From Cryptomeria japonica (lineage: Eukaryota; Streptophyta; Pinopsida; Cupressales; Cupressaceae), in contig NC_081406.1 of assembly GCF_030272615.1 (NCBI RefSeq), positions 264,221,692 through 264,285,691 of the forward strand: a stretch of DNA of 64,000 bases, in the 5' to 3' direction. Position 1 is the stretch's first letter. Every line of letters starts with the position of its first letter. The notes beneath the pieces were generated by a model that was given only the letters and a program-made list of their open reading frames with translations, searched no databases and had not been told where the DNA came from. Made by a program: the position numbers and the translations under genes. Positions 1 to 9,915 of the stretch are shown here, piece by piece.

Positions 1-1
1 G

Positions 2-865
2 CAGGATATGACTATGAGATTTTGCAGAGAAATTGAGGACAGAAAGAAGAATGAAGAAGAATTGACCAGAAGATTAAGTGATGCAGCAAATGAGAACACA
101 AGACTTAGCTATGAAAATGACATGTTGAAGACAGATCTGATGCATACTCAGAATGACTCAAATGAACTAATGAGACAAAAAGAAATCTTGGAAAGGGAAT
201 TGGAAACTGCAAATCAACACAAAGAAAAATTCAAGAAAAGCTCAGAAGAACTTGGTACCTTATTGAAGAATCAAAAACCCAAAGGTGACACTTCTGGAGT
301 TGGATTTGAAGTTGGAGAAAGCTCAGGTACTGCAAATACGCAGGATCAAAGCAAACCGGTAAGACCCTCTAATACTTACAAATTCAATAGAAAATGCTTT
401 AACTGTAATAAATATGGTCATAGGGCAAATGAATGTAGATCTAGGAATTATCAGAACATCAATCCTCCCATCGGTCAATGCACCAAATGCAACAAAATTG
501 GTCATAACTCTAAAAATTGCGGAATGAATGTAAGATGTTATGTTTGTGGAAGATTTGGTCATTTATCAAATAAATGCAGAACACAAACCGGCATAGGTTA
601 TGGGAAAGCTATTCAGAAAAATAATGTAACTTGTTATGCATGTAACAAGATTGGTCATATTGCTAAATTTTGTAGAATTAAAGGTACATCGGTAGATAAC
701 AGAAGTACTAGCTTGAAAGGTAAAGAAAAGGTTGAAGAGGTTAAGCAAGAATTTTCAAAGCAATGCATTAGAAAAGGTGATCTAAATATTGGGGTTACTC
801 CTCCACCGATAGAACCAACAAATGCTTCACCGGCAGGACAATATGATGCTCCACCGGTAGGATAG
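2..865 (+). CDS. gag: Gag of element A, C-terminal part: coiled coil plus four zinc knuckles
   Basis: This is a structural Gag-like protein that would package element RNA. The frame is open from base 2, so the coding start lies off the window; the first ATG here is at 8. Counting from that ATG, residues 1-85 are charged and heptad-like (coiled coil). Four CCHC knuckles (CX2CX4HX4C) start near residues 130, 158, 177 and 209. The tail is basic and then Pro-rich, ending at TAG 863-865. Most Copia Gag proteins have one knuckle, so four is unusual. Codon 2-4 is CAG (Gln), while the matching codon in element B is the stop TAG. The frame is intact over the part visible. Confidence 0.85.
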   Translation, partial: QDMTMRFCREIEDRKKNEEELTRRLSDAANENTRLSYENDMLKTDLMHTQNDSNELMRQKEILERELETANQHKEKFKKSSEELGTLLKNQKPKGDTSGVGFEVGESSGTANTQDQSKPVRPSNTYKFNRKCFNCNKYGHRANECRSRNYQNINPPIGQCTKCNKIGHNSKNCGMNVRCYVCGRFGHLSNKCRTQTGIGYGKAIQKNNVTCYACNKIGHIAKFCRIKGTSVDNRSTSLKGKEKVEEVKQEFSKQCIRKGDLNIGVTPPPIEPTNASPAGQYDAPPVG

Positions 866-1208
866 AGCAATGCTCTACTGGGAGGATGTTCTTCATCAAA
901 TTGAAGAAAAATATCTTGAGGGTTTGGCAATCAAATGACACATGCTATTATTCCCTCAGTTAGAGAAAAGAAGTTGAAAATCCTTCATTACTGGCAAATA
1001 AAGTTAAGTTATTACATTACCGGCAAGCAATTAATGTGGTAGGTAGCAGAAAAGACTTTATAAAATAAGGTTTTTGGCTCCATTTCATTTCACCATGAAT
1101 TCAAACTTTCAGAGAGCGCAAAGATTTCCGAGCTAAGGCATTCCGAGTAAAGAGGCAAAGCACTTCAGCAATCAATCCATCCAAAGGTAGAAAAAGGTAT
1201 TTATCATC
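866..1208 (+). other. Spacer between gag and ORF2 of element A
   Basis: I see no gene. The stretch matches 13,099-13,438 of element B on the other strand, including a shared segment just before the ORF2 start. It may act as a leader for internal initiation or a spliced ORF2 message, but no splice sites can be assigned with confidence. Confidence 0.5.
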
Positions 1209-4200
1209 ATGGCATCCTCCTCTGCACCTGAATTCATAGCAAACCCTACAGTAGTCGAGGTTATAAAATGACCTAGGCCCGTGTTTCAGCTAGTTCCCGA
1301 GGTAGCTAAGAAAGATGACAACACAGGTGCTTTTTCCCAAATTCCAAAGGGTGTTGTTTATGCAGAAGACCCTAGAATGTATATTCATTGCAACATAGAG
1401 GAATTAGGATGAAGAAATCAAAAACGTGTATAAATCTATTATATGTGACAATGCCGGAAATGTGAAACCTGAACATAAAATTGTTGAAACCCTAGGATTC
1501 ACTGAAATCCTCTGCATTCCTGAATTTCCCAAGGAAGTGGTTAGGATAGTTCTTAGTAGGGTACATGACTCATTCTTTTGGCTTGACTCAGTGCATAAAA
1601 TTACAAAGGTAGCTGTGAAAGCAGTAACAGGGTTACCTTCCACCAGTACCAGACCCGACAAAACCAAGAAGGTCTCCAATGACCTAGTAATGAAATTAAC
1701 TGGTGCAACATCCGACAAAAGATCATTGAGGGTTAATGATGTGACCGATATAAATGTGAGATTCATTATCATGATTCTACGTTACAAAGAAACTCATGCT
1801 AATAGGCTTAACTCTGTTTCTAGTTTATGCATAAAAAGTGCTTATGACATGGTGAAGGACAATGTAAAAATTGATATTTGTGAATGGTTAAAAGATGAGT
1901 TAATTGACAATTTGGCAAAAATCAAGAAGGATAAGAAAGGAACCTTTAGATTAGGAAATTTACTTGTATGCTTAATGCTACATATAACCAAACAGGCTCC
2001 CGGTATAGGCTACAAGGATTTTGGATTCGACATACCGGTAGGAAAACAATTGTTTGACTTATTCAACAACATGGGTGAAAACAGAGAAAAGAATATCAAT
2101 GAGTATTTTCAAGCACTAAAAGTCAGAATGAATAAAAGAATCAGACTATCACAAGGAATTGTCGACAAATACAAGGATGATATATGTTTTGTAATCAAAA
2201 AGGATGAGATTTGGATGGAAGCAGTCATCCCAAGAACAATCTGGGTTACAGAGGTGGGGTATGAAATAGATGACCACATAGTGGAAACTTATGCCAAAGC
2301 ACTTCTGGAAGCCCCCAATGAACCAAAGGAAGAAGTATTTGGTAGTGCTGAGACCATCGAAAGCCAAATTCAATCTAAAAAGAGAGTAAAGAAAGTTGAG
2401 GCATTTGTGAGGAAAGGAACCAGACAAGCAAAAGCCATAAAGGAAGATGTACTAAAGAAAACCGGCATAACAGAAGATGAGTTGGCAGCCCAACAACCTG
2501 AAACTCATCTATCACCAGTAGATACTTCCTCGGAAGGAGATATGCCAGCAACTTTCAAAAGAGTTGTTAGGAAAAGAGACCCCTCACCGGTGTCCACTCC
2601 TTCACCTAGAAGGACAAGACAGAAGCAACAAGTTGTGAGGTCTCCGGTCAAGAAAGCCACACCTAAGAAAAAGCTAACCCCCAAAAGGAAGAAGAAGACA
2701 AACACTGACTTTGCCCCTCTTGACATACTACTGAATGAGATCACAGAGGAAGGTAAATTGAAAAACATAGGGAAAATCTATGACACCCTATCAGATGATG
2801 AGAAAGGACAAGTCGAGGAAAGTGTTATATTACACATGGACATGTATAAAAAGTTTTTGATGCAAGTCCTAAATGAAATTCCTAATGAATTATATAAAAG
2901 ACTTGAGGCCAGAAGGCAAGGAATAGTTGAGTTGGATAAGAAAATTAAAATAGAAAAATTACTTGCAGTATACCCAGTCAACTCACCTAAGGAAATTGAT
3001 GATCTGATAGCTCAGGCCAACTGAACAGTTTTTTCCACTGCACACCGGCAAATATCACTAATGGCAGGTAGAGTTGTTGAAGTTTCAAAGGAAATAGAAG
3101 ATGGTTGGGATACATTCCTGATTGAAAAAGAAAAACAAGAAGAATATAGGAATCCCAAGCCCATTCTAGTATATCAAAAGGACAAAGGGAAAGGTAAAGT
3201 TGGTGGACCACCGAGTATCAAGATTAGAGACAACTTACCCCCACCTCCTTTAAATACTCCACCGATAAAAACAACAACTGCAGAAGATCAACCGGCAACT
3301 GAGAGCATGGACACAGAGGATAATAATCCTAATCCTAAAGTCCTATATACTGTGAATGTTGATACTCAGAAAATCAACATAGTGGTAGATAAGGATACTA
3401 TAGATAAAATAGAAAACAAAGAGCAACCGACAGCAGATTCAAAGAAAAAGATGGAATCTGGAACACAAACAGAGCAACCAACAGAGTTAAAGGCTCCATA
3501 ATAGATGCCACTGGTAAGAAATGATGCAGGAAAACCAGAGCTTAAAGAGATGGAGACATAAACAGACCTACCAAAGGTCAATACTAGCATGGTCACTTCC
3601 ACCGACACTCAGTTTATTGGGTCACCATCAAATGTAACAGAGGTATTGCTCGAATCTATCAAGAAAATAACTGATTATAGCTCACAAGCTTATAAAGCGA
3701 TAGATGATTCAATTCCAATTTTGAAATCAATAGCTCCCAATTGTAATATAGCCAACAAAGATTCTTTAGGCCAGTTGGATACACTTTGTAAATATATTTC
3801 TGGAAATTTTGAGCAAACAAAGGCAAAAACTATAAAAGAAAATGTAGAAAAAGAGAAACAGAAATTCTTTGAGGAAGGAATAAAGAAGTGCAACAGGGAA
3901 TTTGACACACTTCTACCGGAACTGTGCAATTTATTGAAAGAGTACAAAACTCTGTATAAAGACACCTGTAAGATAAACTTTTTGACCATGGATGTAGACA
4001 AAAAGATGAGCAAGGTACAGGAAGAGATCAATAAACTTGCTGATAATTTTGTTAACTCACCCGATACATTATCAGTTTTTGAGGAAAAGATAACAAATTT
4101 TGAGGAAGAATTGCTCAAATTAGAAAGAGAAAAAGAGAAAATAATAAACAAGGCAAAATTTTTGAGATCTAAACTAAGTCCAAGATTGGACTATTTAGCA

Positions 4201-4377
4201 TCTCTGCGTAAGGAAATCTCAGAGGCACTAACACAGGGTAGCAAAACACCAGTAGAGCACTTGCAGCATCTCACCGGTACAGTATACAGAACTGAGATAG
4301 CAATAAAGGAGAGCAAGAAGTTTATGGATGGCATAAACTTAATTTTGGGAGATATTCTTCAGATAATAACTACCTAA
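1209..4377 (+). pseudogene. ORF2 of element A: unknown protein in the position of pol, broken
   Basis: I cannot assign a function. The ORF starts at ATG 1,209 and matches element B ORF2 (9,916-13,098), which gives the original length of about 1,060 codons. Visible parts are an N-terminal globular region containing an ITK-x-AVKAV-x-GLP-like segment near 1,600-1,640, a Lys/Pro/Ser-rich basic linker at about 2,560-2,700, a Pro/acidic stretch at 3,180-3,500, and a C-terminal coiled coil at 3,640-4,377. Breaks are TGA at 1,269, a one-base frameshift near 1,409, TGA at 3,022 and further stops at about 3,499-3,560. After 1,409 all pieces share one frame. No protease, integrase or polymerase motif is present, so this is not decayed pol. 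Confidence 0.8.
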
Positions 4378-4440
4378 CTACAAGGTTGAGGTTATGAATT
4401 GGTACAACTACAAAATCTACTAACCTTTGTCATTGATGCC

Positions 4441-4581
4441 AAAGGGGGAGTAGTAGATGAGAAAATTCAAAGCACGGGGATCACATGCTCAGGGGGAGCT
4501 CTCACATTTTTGGTCTACACATTTTTGGATATCTTTTTGAAATTTCTCATGAGTGTTGCCATCAATGCCAAAGGGGGAGAT
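4441..4581 (+). promoter_or_regulatory. Polypurine tracts of element A (repeated)
   Basis: AAAGGGGGAG occurs at 4,441-4,450, a shorter AGGGGGAG at 4,491-4,498, and AAAGGGGGAGA at 4,570-4,580 immediately before the 3' LTR. The last would prime plus-strand synthesis. Extra upstream copies are a described habit of Sirevirus-type Copia elements. Confidence 0.8.
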
Positions 4582-4910
4582 TGTTGGCATATGGACACTC
4601 CAATGAGACATTGTGTGTGATTGAAGGTTTTGTCATTGATGGCAACCTTGCAATCCTATGGCACCGGCAAAGCATTACTTAGGCAACCTTGCAATCCTAT
4701 GGCACCGGCAAGACATTATACCGGAAAAGCATTACTCAAACAAGACAATGCATCAGCATCAGCAAGATCAATCTACACTGGCACCAGCACAGAAGATGTA
4801 CACCGGCACAGAAGGAAATATGTATACCAGCACAGAGGCCAACAGGATTTTTGATATATAATATTTTGTTTATTATTGTAAGCCGACTTGGAAAATTGTA
4901 AAATGACTCT

Positions 4911-4924
4911 TGTATATAAAAGAG
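4911..4924 (+). promoter_or_regulatory. LTR promoter TATA box, element A
   Basis: The sequence tgtatataaaagag lies about 330 bp into the LTR. The same box occurs on the minus strand at 9,441-9,450 and about 15,057-15,067 in the LTRs of B, so it is conserved in the family and probably starts the genomic RNA. Confidence 0.65.
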
Positions 4925-5394
4925 ATCATTGTAGGCATTTGTAGGATATGGATAGGAAGCATAAATAAATTATAAGGTGGACCTAATGTGCGAATTGTAG
5001 GTCAAGGGTATATGTAAAGAACAGAGCAAGAACCAGTACTGAATCTGGCATTGAAGATGCTATTGTAAAGCAGTACAGAATATTGTATTTGTGTAAATCC
5101 TCATTGTAAGTCAGTGTGACTTCTTATTGAGCAATGAGCTCTAGGTAGTTGGCCTTCCTGCATGTGCAGGCCCCTATTGTAAGTAATATTCTCTTATTGG
5201 CCAGTAAGTGAATATTGTGGGTCACAAATCCCACCGAGGTTTTTCCCACACCGAGTTTCCTCGTTAAACATCTTGTGTTATGGTGTTCTTTTCATGTGGA
5301 TGTTTTTTCTATTATTTGCATTAATTCTTGCATACCGGTATACTGTTACTTTATGTTCTGCATATTCAGTTTTAAGAAAATTACATTACCGGTC

Positions 5395-5426
5395 AGATAC
5401 TGATTCACCCCTCCCTCTCAGTATCT
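5395..5426 (+). promoter_or_regulatory. LTR-end stem-loop, element A
   Basis: AGATACTGA pairs with TCAGTATCT, 9 bp perfect, around a 14-base C-rich loop (TTCACCCCTCCCTC). Confidence 0.75.
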
Positions 5427-5441
5427 ATGGGAACCCTAACA

Positions 5442-6733
5442 GAAACAACATTCAAATCATTGGCATCTATGTCAGGTAAGAAGAAATATGATCCTGATGA
5501 GTGCAAGATATCCAAATATGAAAGAGAAAGAAGAGAGATAGAAGAGAAAGAAAGAGAACTTGATGAGCTTGAAGCATTGATTTCCCAGAGATTGCCTAAA
5601 GGTATCAGTAAGTATGATGGAAAGTTGCCCTTGAAATATTTTTATTGTAATAAGATAGGACATTTGGCTTCTAGATGCCCGAAGATAATAGCTGAGTATG
5701 ATAGACATGATAAGTTTGATAAGCATGATAGGAATGATAGATATGAGAAGCATGAAAAGTATGATAAGCCTTATAAGTCTAACCGAAAGTTTAGGAACCA
5801 GAAGAACTATTATTATGTTGCAGATGAAGGTGTCACAGATGATGAATCTAAAGGAGATGAAGTTGCATTTATTGCCATTAAAGAAGATAGACCTATGCCT
5901 ATTGATTCCACTAGTTATTCTATTAAGGAGAAATCTTTGGCTGCTAAGGTAGAATAAAAAGGTGAATGGGTGATTGACAATGGTTGTTCACATCATATGA
6001 CCGGTGACAAAAGCAATTTTTTAAGCATGGAAAGCTATGATGGTGGAATAGTTAGATTTGGTGATGACAAAGCCTGTATAATCTGTGGGAGAGGTTCTAT
6101 TTCTTTTTATGGTAAGCATAACATTGATGATTTGTTGTATGTTGAACGTTTGAAGCATAATATTTTGAGTGTTGGACAGATGGTTGATAAGGGTTATGAT
6201 CTACAATTCAAAGATGGTAAATGCAAGATCTTGAATGCCTCTGGTATAGAGATTGCATCTAGAACTAAGATTGAAGGTAACATCTATCATTTGAATGTTG
6301 GTGAGAAAATTTGTTTGGTTGCTAAGATAGATGAGAGTTGGTTGTGGCATAGAAGAATGTGTCATGTAAACTTTGATTCATTGATCAAAATCAATTCTAC
6401 ACAAGTTGTTAGGGATCTGCCTAAGTTTGTTAAACCTGTTAATCTGGTATGTAAGGAATGTTAGTTGGGTAAGCAAACAAGGATTTTTTTCAAGAGAAAA
6501 CGCTATACATCAGATAGATTGTTAGATCTTGTGCGTACTGACCTATGTGAACCTACAAATGTTAGAAGTGTGCAGGGTGATAGATACTTTATGTTGTTAA
6601 TTGATGATTATTTCATAATGATGTGGGTTGTCTTTTTGAAAGAAAAATCAGAAGAATTTGAGAAATTCAAGATATTCAAAGCTAAAGTTAAAACTGAGTC
6701 CGGATTGAAGCTGAAATGTCTGAGATCTGATAG
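5442..6733 (+). pseudogene. gag-pol: Element H gag (end), protease, GAG-pre-integrase and integrase start
   Basis: Reading in one frame, a charged Glu/Arg-rich segment (about 5,500-5,600) leads to a zinc knuckle (YX2CX4HX4C, first Cys replaced by Tyr), a His/Asp/Lys-rich stretch, the aspartic protease (DNGCSHHMTG near 5,977), the GAG-pre-integrase region with its WLWHRRMCHVNF motif near 6,340, and the start of the integrase core (LDLVRTDLC near 6,520). The protease triplet DSG has become DNG. Stops are TAA at 5,955 and TAG at 6,462. The reading breaks off at 6,733 where a solo LTR is inserted, and continues at 8,393. Confidence 0.85.
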
Positions 6734-7689
6734 TGTTGGCATGTTTGGCATAACTGATGAAGATGAGATGATGGTGGATGATTGTACCGGTAGAGGAAGA
6801 TGACATGATCAGTTATTTATATTGTCATTGATTGCAACCAGGTTCAACTGATGTTTAATGATGTTTACAGTTAGTTTTTGGTGATTGACTAATTGGCTAA
6901 GTGATTTGGTCTACCGGAGTAAGAGTTTGATAGTTTGACAGAGTTTACCGGCAAGACTACGAACTAGGACCTTAACTGGTAAAGCAGATAAGTTTTGATG
7001 GAATCGGGTGATTGGCGATGTTTGGTGACTTGTGGTTTGATACATAAACTTTTATGATGGATTTGAGTATGTAACCGGAACCGAATCCTATGATGGTTAT
7101 TGGAAGGCATGTTTTGAATTTTTGATAAAGTTTTGCCAGGGTTTAAGAAGGGTTTAAGGACCGGTAAAGAATTCTCTTAACCGGTAATGATTTTTGGTTT
7201 GGTGGTGATCTACATCAAGTTCACATGTTGATGATAACGTGACACAAACCGTATGATAAGTTTGAAAGATGTTTTGGCGCGTTTGGAGAATGAATTTCTT
7301 GGGAACGTGCAAAGTGCTTAGCGAAATGTGCTAAGGGTTTGACTTTATACCAGATTGACTTGCTATGACTATTTATGATCATTCAACGGCTGATATTGAT
7401 TTGTAATTGATTTTAATGATCCCTATGATGATCTTTAATGAGTTGTAAAGATCTGTGATGATCTATGTAGTAATTTTTAGGGTTTTGATGCCAACCTAGT
7501 TGTAAAAGTCATTTATGTCAGCAAGGTTGATGTTTTGGTGTGTCAGTGATTTTGAGAAGTGTGAGAATTCAAACTAGTGTGTGTGAGAAGATCTGCCAGA
7601 GAGATGCAGACTTAGAACTTAATTGGATCTAATCAAGCAAGCAGTAGAGTGTTATACACAAATCATTCACTATTATTCTCTAACAATTA

Positions 7690-7925
7690 CAGGAGCTAAA
7701 ATCCCTTAACCGGGTAGGTCCTAACAAGCCTCACATTGTAAAATCCCCTAACAGGGTGACTCAATATCTGAGTTCTAAATCCTCTTGTGAGGTTGATCCT
7801 AACAAATCAAAGCTTCTAATAGGGCTGAGGTAAATCCCTTAACCGGGTGACTCCTAAGAGGATCTACTCCTAACAGGGCATCATTATAAGCTTCTAACTG
7901 GGCTTGGCTCCTAACAGGGCACATT
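7690..7925 (+). repeat. Short repeated motif inside the solo LTR
   Basis: About ten loose copies of a motif like CCTTAACCGGGT or CCTAACAGGGC are spaced 15-40 bp apart. The same kind of run sits at 56,850-57,080 and 62,757-62,990 in the LTRs of G. I cannot assign a role. Confidence 0.6.
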
Positions 7926-8334
7926 CTGAAAGAGTGCAAAACATTTGTGGGTACCAATTCCCACCATGGTTTTTCCCTATTTGGGTTTCCATGTGAAAAC
8001 ATGGTGTTCATGTGTGGTATGCTTTTCTTGTGATGTTCATGTTTTATTTCTAATAATCAATAAAGATAGTTTATGCTTGTTTATCGTAGATCTTAAAGTG
8101 GTTACCGGTATTGATGATTATATGATTGATGAAGCATTCTGATCAATTAATAAATTGGTAATTGTGTTTGTTGATCTGATACTGAATTGATGATTGATCT
8201 AATTAATAAGTTTGCATAAGAGGAAATGATTATCTAGATCTGATAAGAAGATTTGTTATGAAGATTTGGTTTAAGTGTTGAATGTATTCAAATTTGAGAT
8301 AAGTCTTATTTGGTGTTGAAAGTTTCAATTTTAG

Positions 8335-8366
8335 TTAATACTGATTCACCCCCCTCTTAGTATTAA
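8335..8366 (+). promoter_or_regulatory. LTR-end stem-loop, solo LTR
   Basis: TTAATACTGA pairs with TTAGTATTAA, 10 bp including one G-U pair, around a C-rich loop starting TTCACCCCCC. Confidence 0.7.
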
Positions 8367-8392
8367 CCAGATCCTCTAGGTTTATCAGATAG

Positions 8393-8840
8393 AGGTGGAG
8401 AATTTTATTTTGGTGAGTTCAATTCTTTCTATGAAATGCATGGAATCAGAAGATAGCTATCTCCTCCTAGGACCCCATAGTAGAATGGGATTGTTGAAAG
8501 GAAGAACCGTACTATTTTAGATGTTGCAAGAACCATGTTAATTGAAGAAAATGTTTTGAAGGTCTACTGTAGAGAAGCTATTAGCACTGCAATCTATACA
8601 TCCAATAGAGTTCATATCAAAGGTGATACCGGTAAGACCCCTTATGAGCTTCGGTTTGGTCATGTTCCTACTGTGAAATATTTCAAAAAAATTGGTAGCA
8701 AATTCTATATCAAGAGAGATGAGGATATTGGAAAGTTTGATGCTAGAAGTGATGAAGGTTTCTTTTTGGGATATTCTACAAATAGCAAAACCTACCGATG
8801 CTATAATAAGAAACTGAGAAAGATAGAAAACCTTGGGAAA
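8393..8840 (+). pseudogene. pol: Element H integrase, continued
   Basis: This carries on the integrase from 6,733: GGEF, then RTP-stop-stop-NG where intact relatives have RTPQQNG, then VERKNRT with the catalytic Glu, and the TPYELRFGHVPTVKYF and DEGFFLGYST segments typical of the Copia integrase C-terminal region. The two adjacent stops are TAG at 8,478 and 8,481. The matching codons in G (near 59,455) are both CAG. Recognisable coding ends near 8,840, and LTR-like sequence begins by about 8,887. Confidence 0.8.
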
Positions 8841-8886
8841 AAGAACAGGGATTATGATGAAGGTAAACATGTTGTTTGGGATGATC

Positions 8887-8988
8887 TTGTGTATCTTCAT
8901 TTCAGATTGTTCATGATTTGGTGCTCCACAAGTTATCTTTCCTTGTGACAGTTGTTGATTGGTTGTGGTCTTGAGCTTTGAGACATTT
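8887..8988 (+). repeat. 3' LTR of H, first fragment
   Basis: The sequence gtgtatcttcatttcag and the following tcatgatttggtgctccaca match the LTR of C from 39,300. The first 300 bp or so of the LTR are therefore missing in H. The fragment stops at the insertion point of B. Confidence 0.7.
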
Positions 8989-9727
8989 TGTTAGGATTCC
9001 CACAGATACTAAGAGGGGGGGGTGAATCAGTATCTAACCAGTGATAAGAATTTCTTAAGTTAAAACATGCAGAACATAAAATAGCAGTATACCAGTATGC
9101 AAGAATTAATGCAATAAACAAAATCAGAAACATCCACATGAAAAGAACACCATAACACAAGATGTTTAATGAGGAAACTCGGTGTGGGAAAAACCTCGGT
9201 GGGATTTGTGACCCACAATATTCACTCACTGCTCAATGAGAAGTCACACTGACTTACAATGAGGATTATACTAATCCAATGACTTGTAATGCTTTACAAT
9301 AGCATCTCCAATGCTAGATTTAGTACCGGTTCTAACTCTGTTCTTTACATATACCCTTGACCTATAATTCGCACATTAGGTCTGCCTAATAATTTTCTTT
9401 ATGCTCGCTACGTTACCTCTCTAAATGTCTACAATGATCTCCTTTATATACAAGAGTCATTTTACAATTTGCCAAGTCGGCTTACAATAATAAACAAAAT
9501 ATTACATATCAAAAATCCTGTCGGCCTTTATGCCGATATACATCTTTTCTTCTGTGTCGGTGCTGGTGCCGGTGTAGAGTGATCTTGTTGATGTTGGTGC
9601 ACTGTCTTGCCTGTGTAATGCTTTGCCAATATGATGTCTTGTCGGTGCCATAGGATTGCAAGGTTGCCATCAATGACAAAACCTTCAATCACATACAATG
9701 TCTCATTGGAGTGTCCATATGCCAACA
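8989..9727 (-). repeat. 3' LTR of element B (739 bp)
   Basis: On the minus strand it starts TGTTGGCATA and ends ATCCTAACA. It is the same length as the 5' LTR at 14,605-15,343. A TATA box (TATATAAAGG, minus) lies at 9,441-9,450. Confidence 0.92.
9004..9035 (-). promoter_or_regulatory. LTR-end stem-loop, element B 3' LTR
   Basis: On the minus strand AGATACTGA pairs with TTAGTATCT, 9 bp with one G-U pair, around a C-rich loop. Confidence 0.7.
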
Positions 9728-9900
9728 ATCTCCCCCTTTGGCATTGATGGCAACACTCATGAGAAATTTCAAAAAGTGTCCAAAATGTGTAGTCCAAAAA
9801 ATTTACCAAAAAGAATGTTTATCAAAAATATGAAGGGCTCCCCCTGAGAATATGATTCCTGTCTTTGAACCTTCTCATCCTACTACTCCCCCTTTGGCAT
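9728..9900 (-). promoter_or_regulatory. Polypurine tracts of element B
   Basis: On the minus strand CAAAGGGGGAGAT abuts the 3' LTR at 9,728-9,740. Further G-rich copies lie near 9,838-9,848 and 9,886-9,900. Spacing and sequence match element A. Confidence 0.8.
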
Positions 9901-9915
9901 CAATGACAAAGGTTT

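Larger units (their letters stand above)
1..5441 (+). mobile_element. Element A: non-autonomous Copia-type LTR retrotransposon, left end outside the window
   Basis: From left to right this copy has the end of gag, one long ORF of unknown function (ORF2), purine tracts and a complete 3' LTR. There is no protease, integrase, reverse transcriptase or RNase H. Element B (8,989-15,343, opposite strand) is a complete relative with the same order, so the missing 5' LTR and gag start lie just left of base 1. The element ends inside the gag reading frame of element H, which resumes at 5,442 and places the boundary to the base. The expected target-site duplication is gaaac (5,442-5,446), but its left copy is outside the window. 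Confidence 0.85.
4582..5441 (+). repeat. 3' LTR of element A (860 bp)
   Basis: It begins TGTTGGCATA directly after the purine tract and ends CCCTAACA at the junction with element H. It is related to, but longer than, the 739-bp LTRs of B. It holds a TATA box, a conserved segment with a TGCATGTGCA core near 5,160, and the stem-loop at its 3' end. Confidence 0.9.
6734..8387 (+). mobile_element. Solo LTR in the integrase of H
   Basis: A single LTR of 1,654 bp begins TGTTGGCATG and ends GTTTATCA. It is flanked by a perfect 5-bp duplication, gatag (6,729-6,733 and 8,388-8,392). Removing it restores the integrase reading of H. It has no internal region, so it was left by recombination between the two LTRs of a full element. 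Its start, its end and an internal run of TAACCGGGT/TAACAGGGT motifs resemble the LTRs of element G, so it is a relative of that family. Confidence 0.85.
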
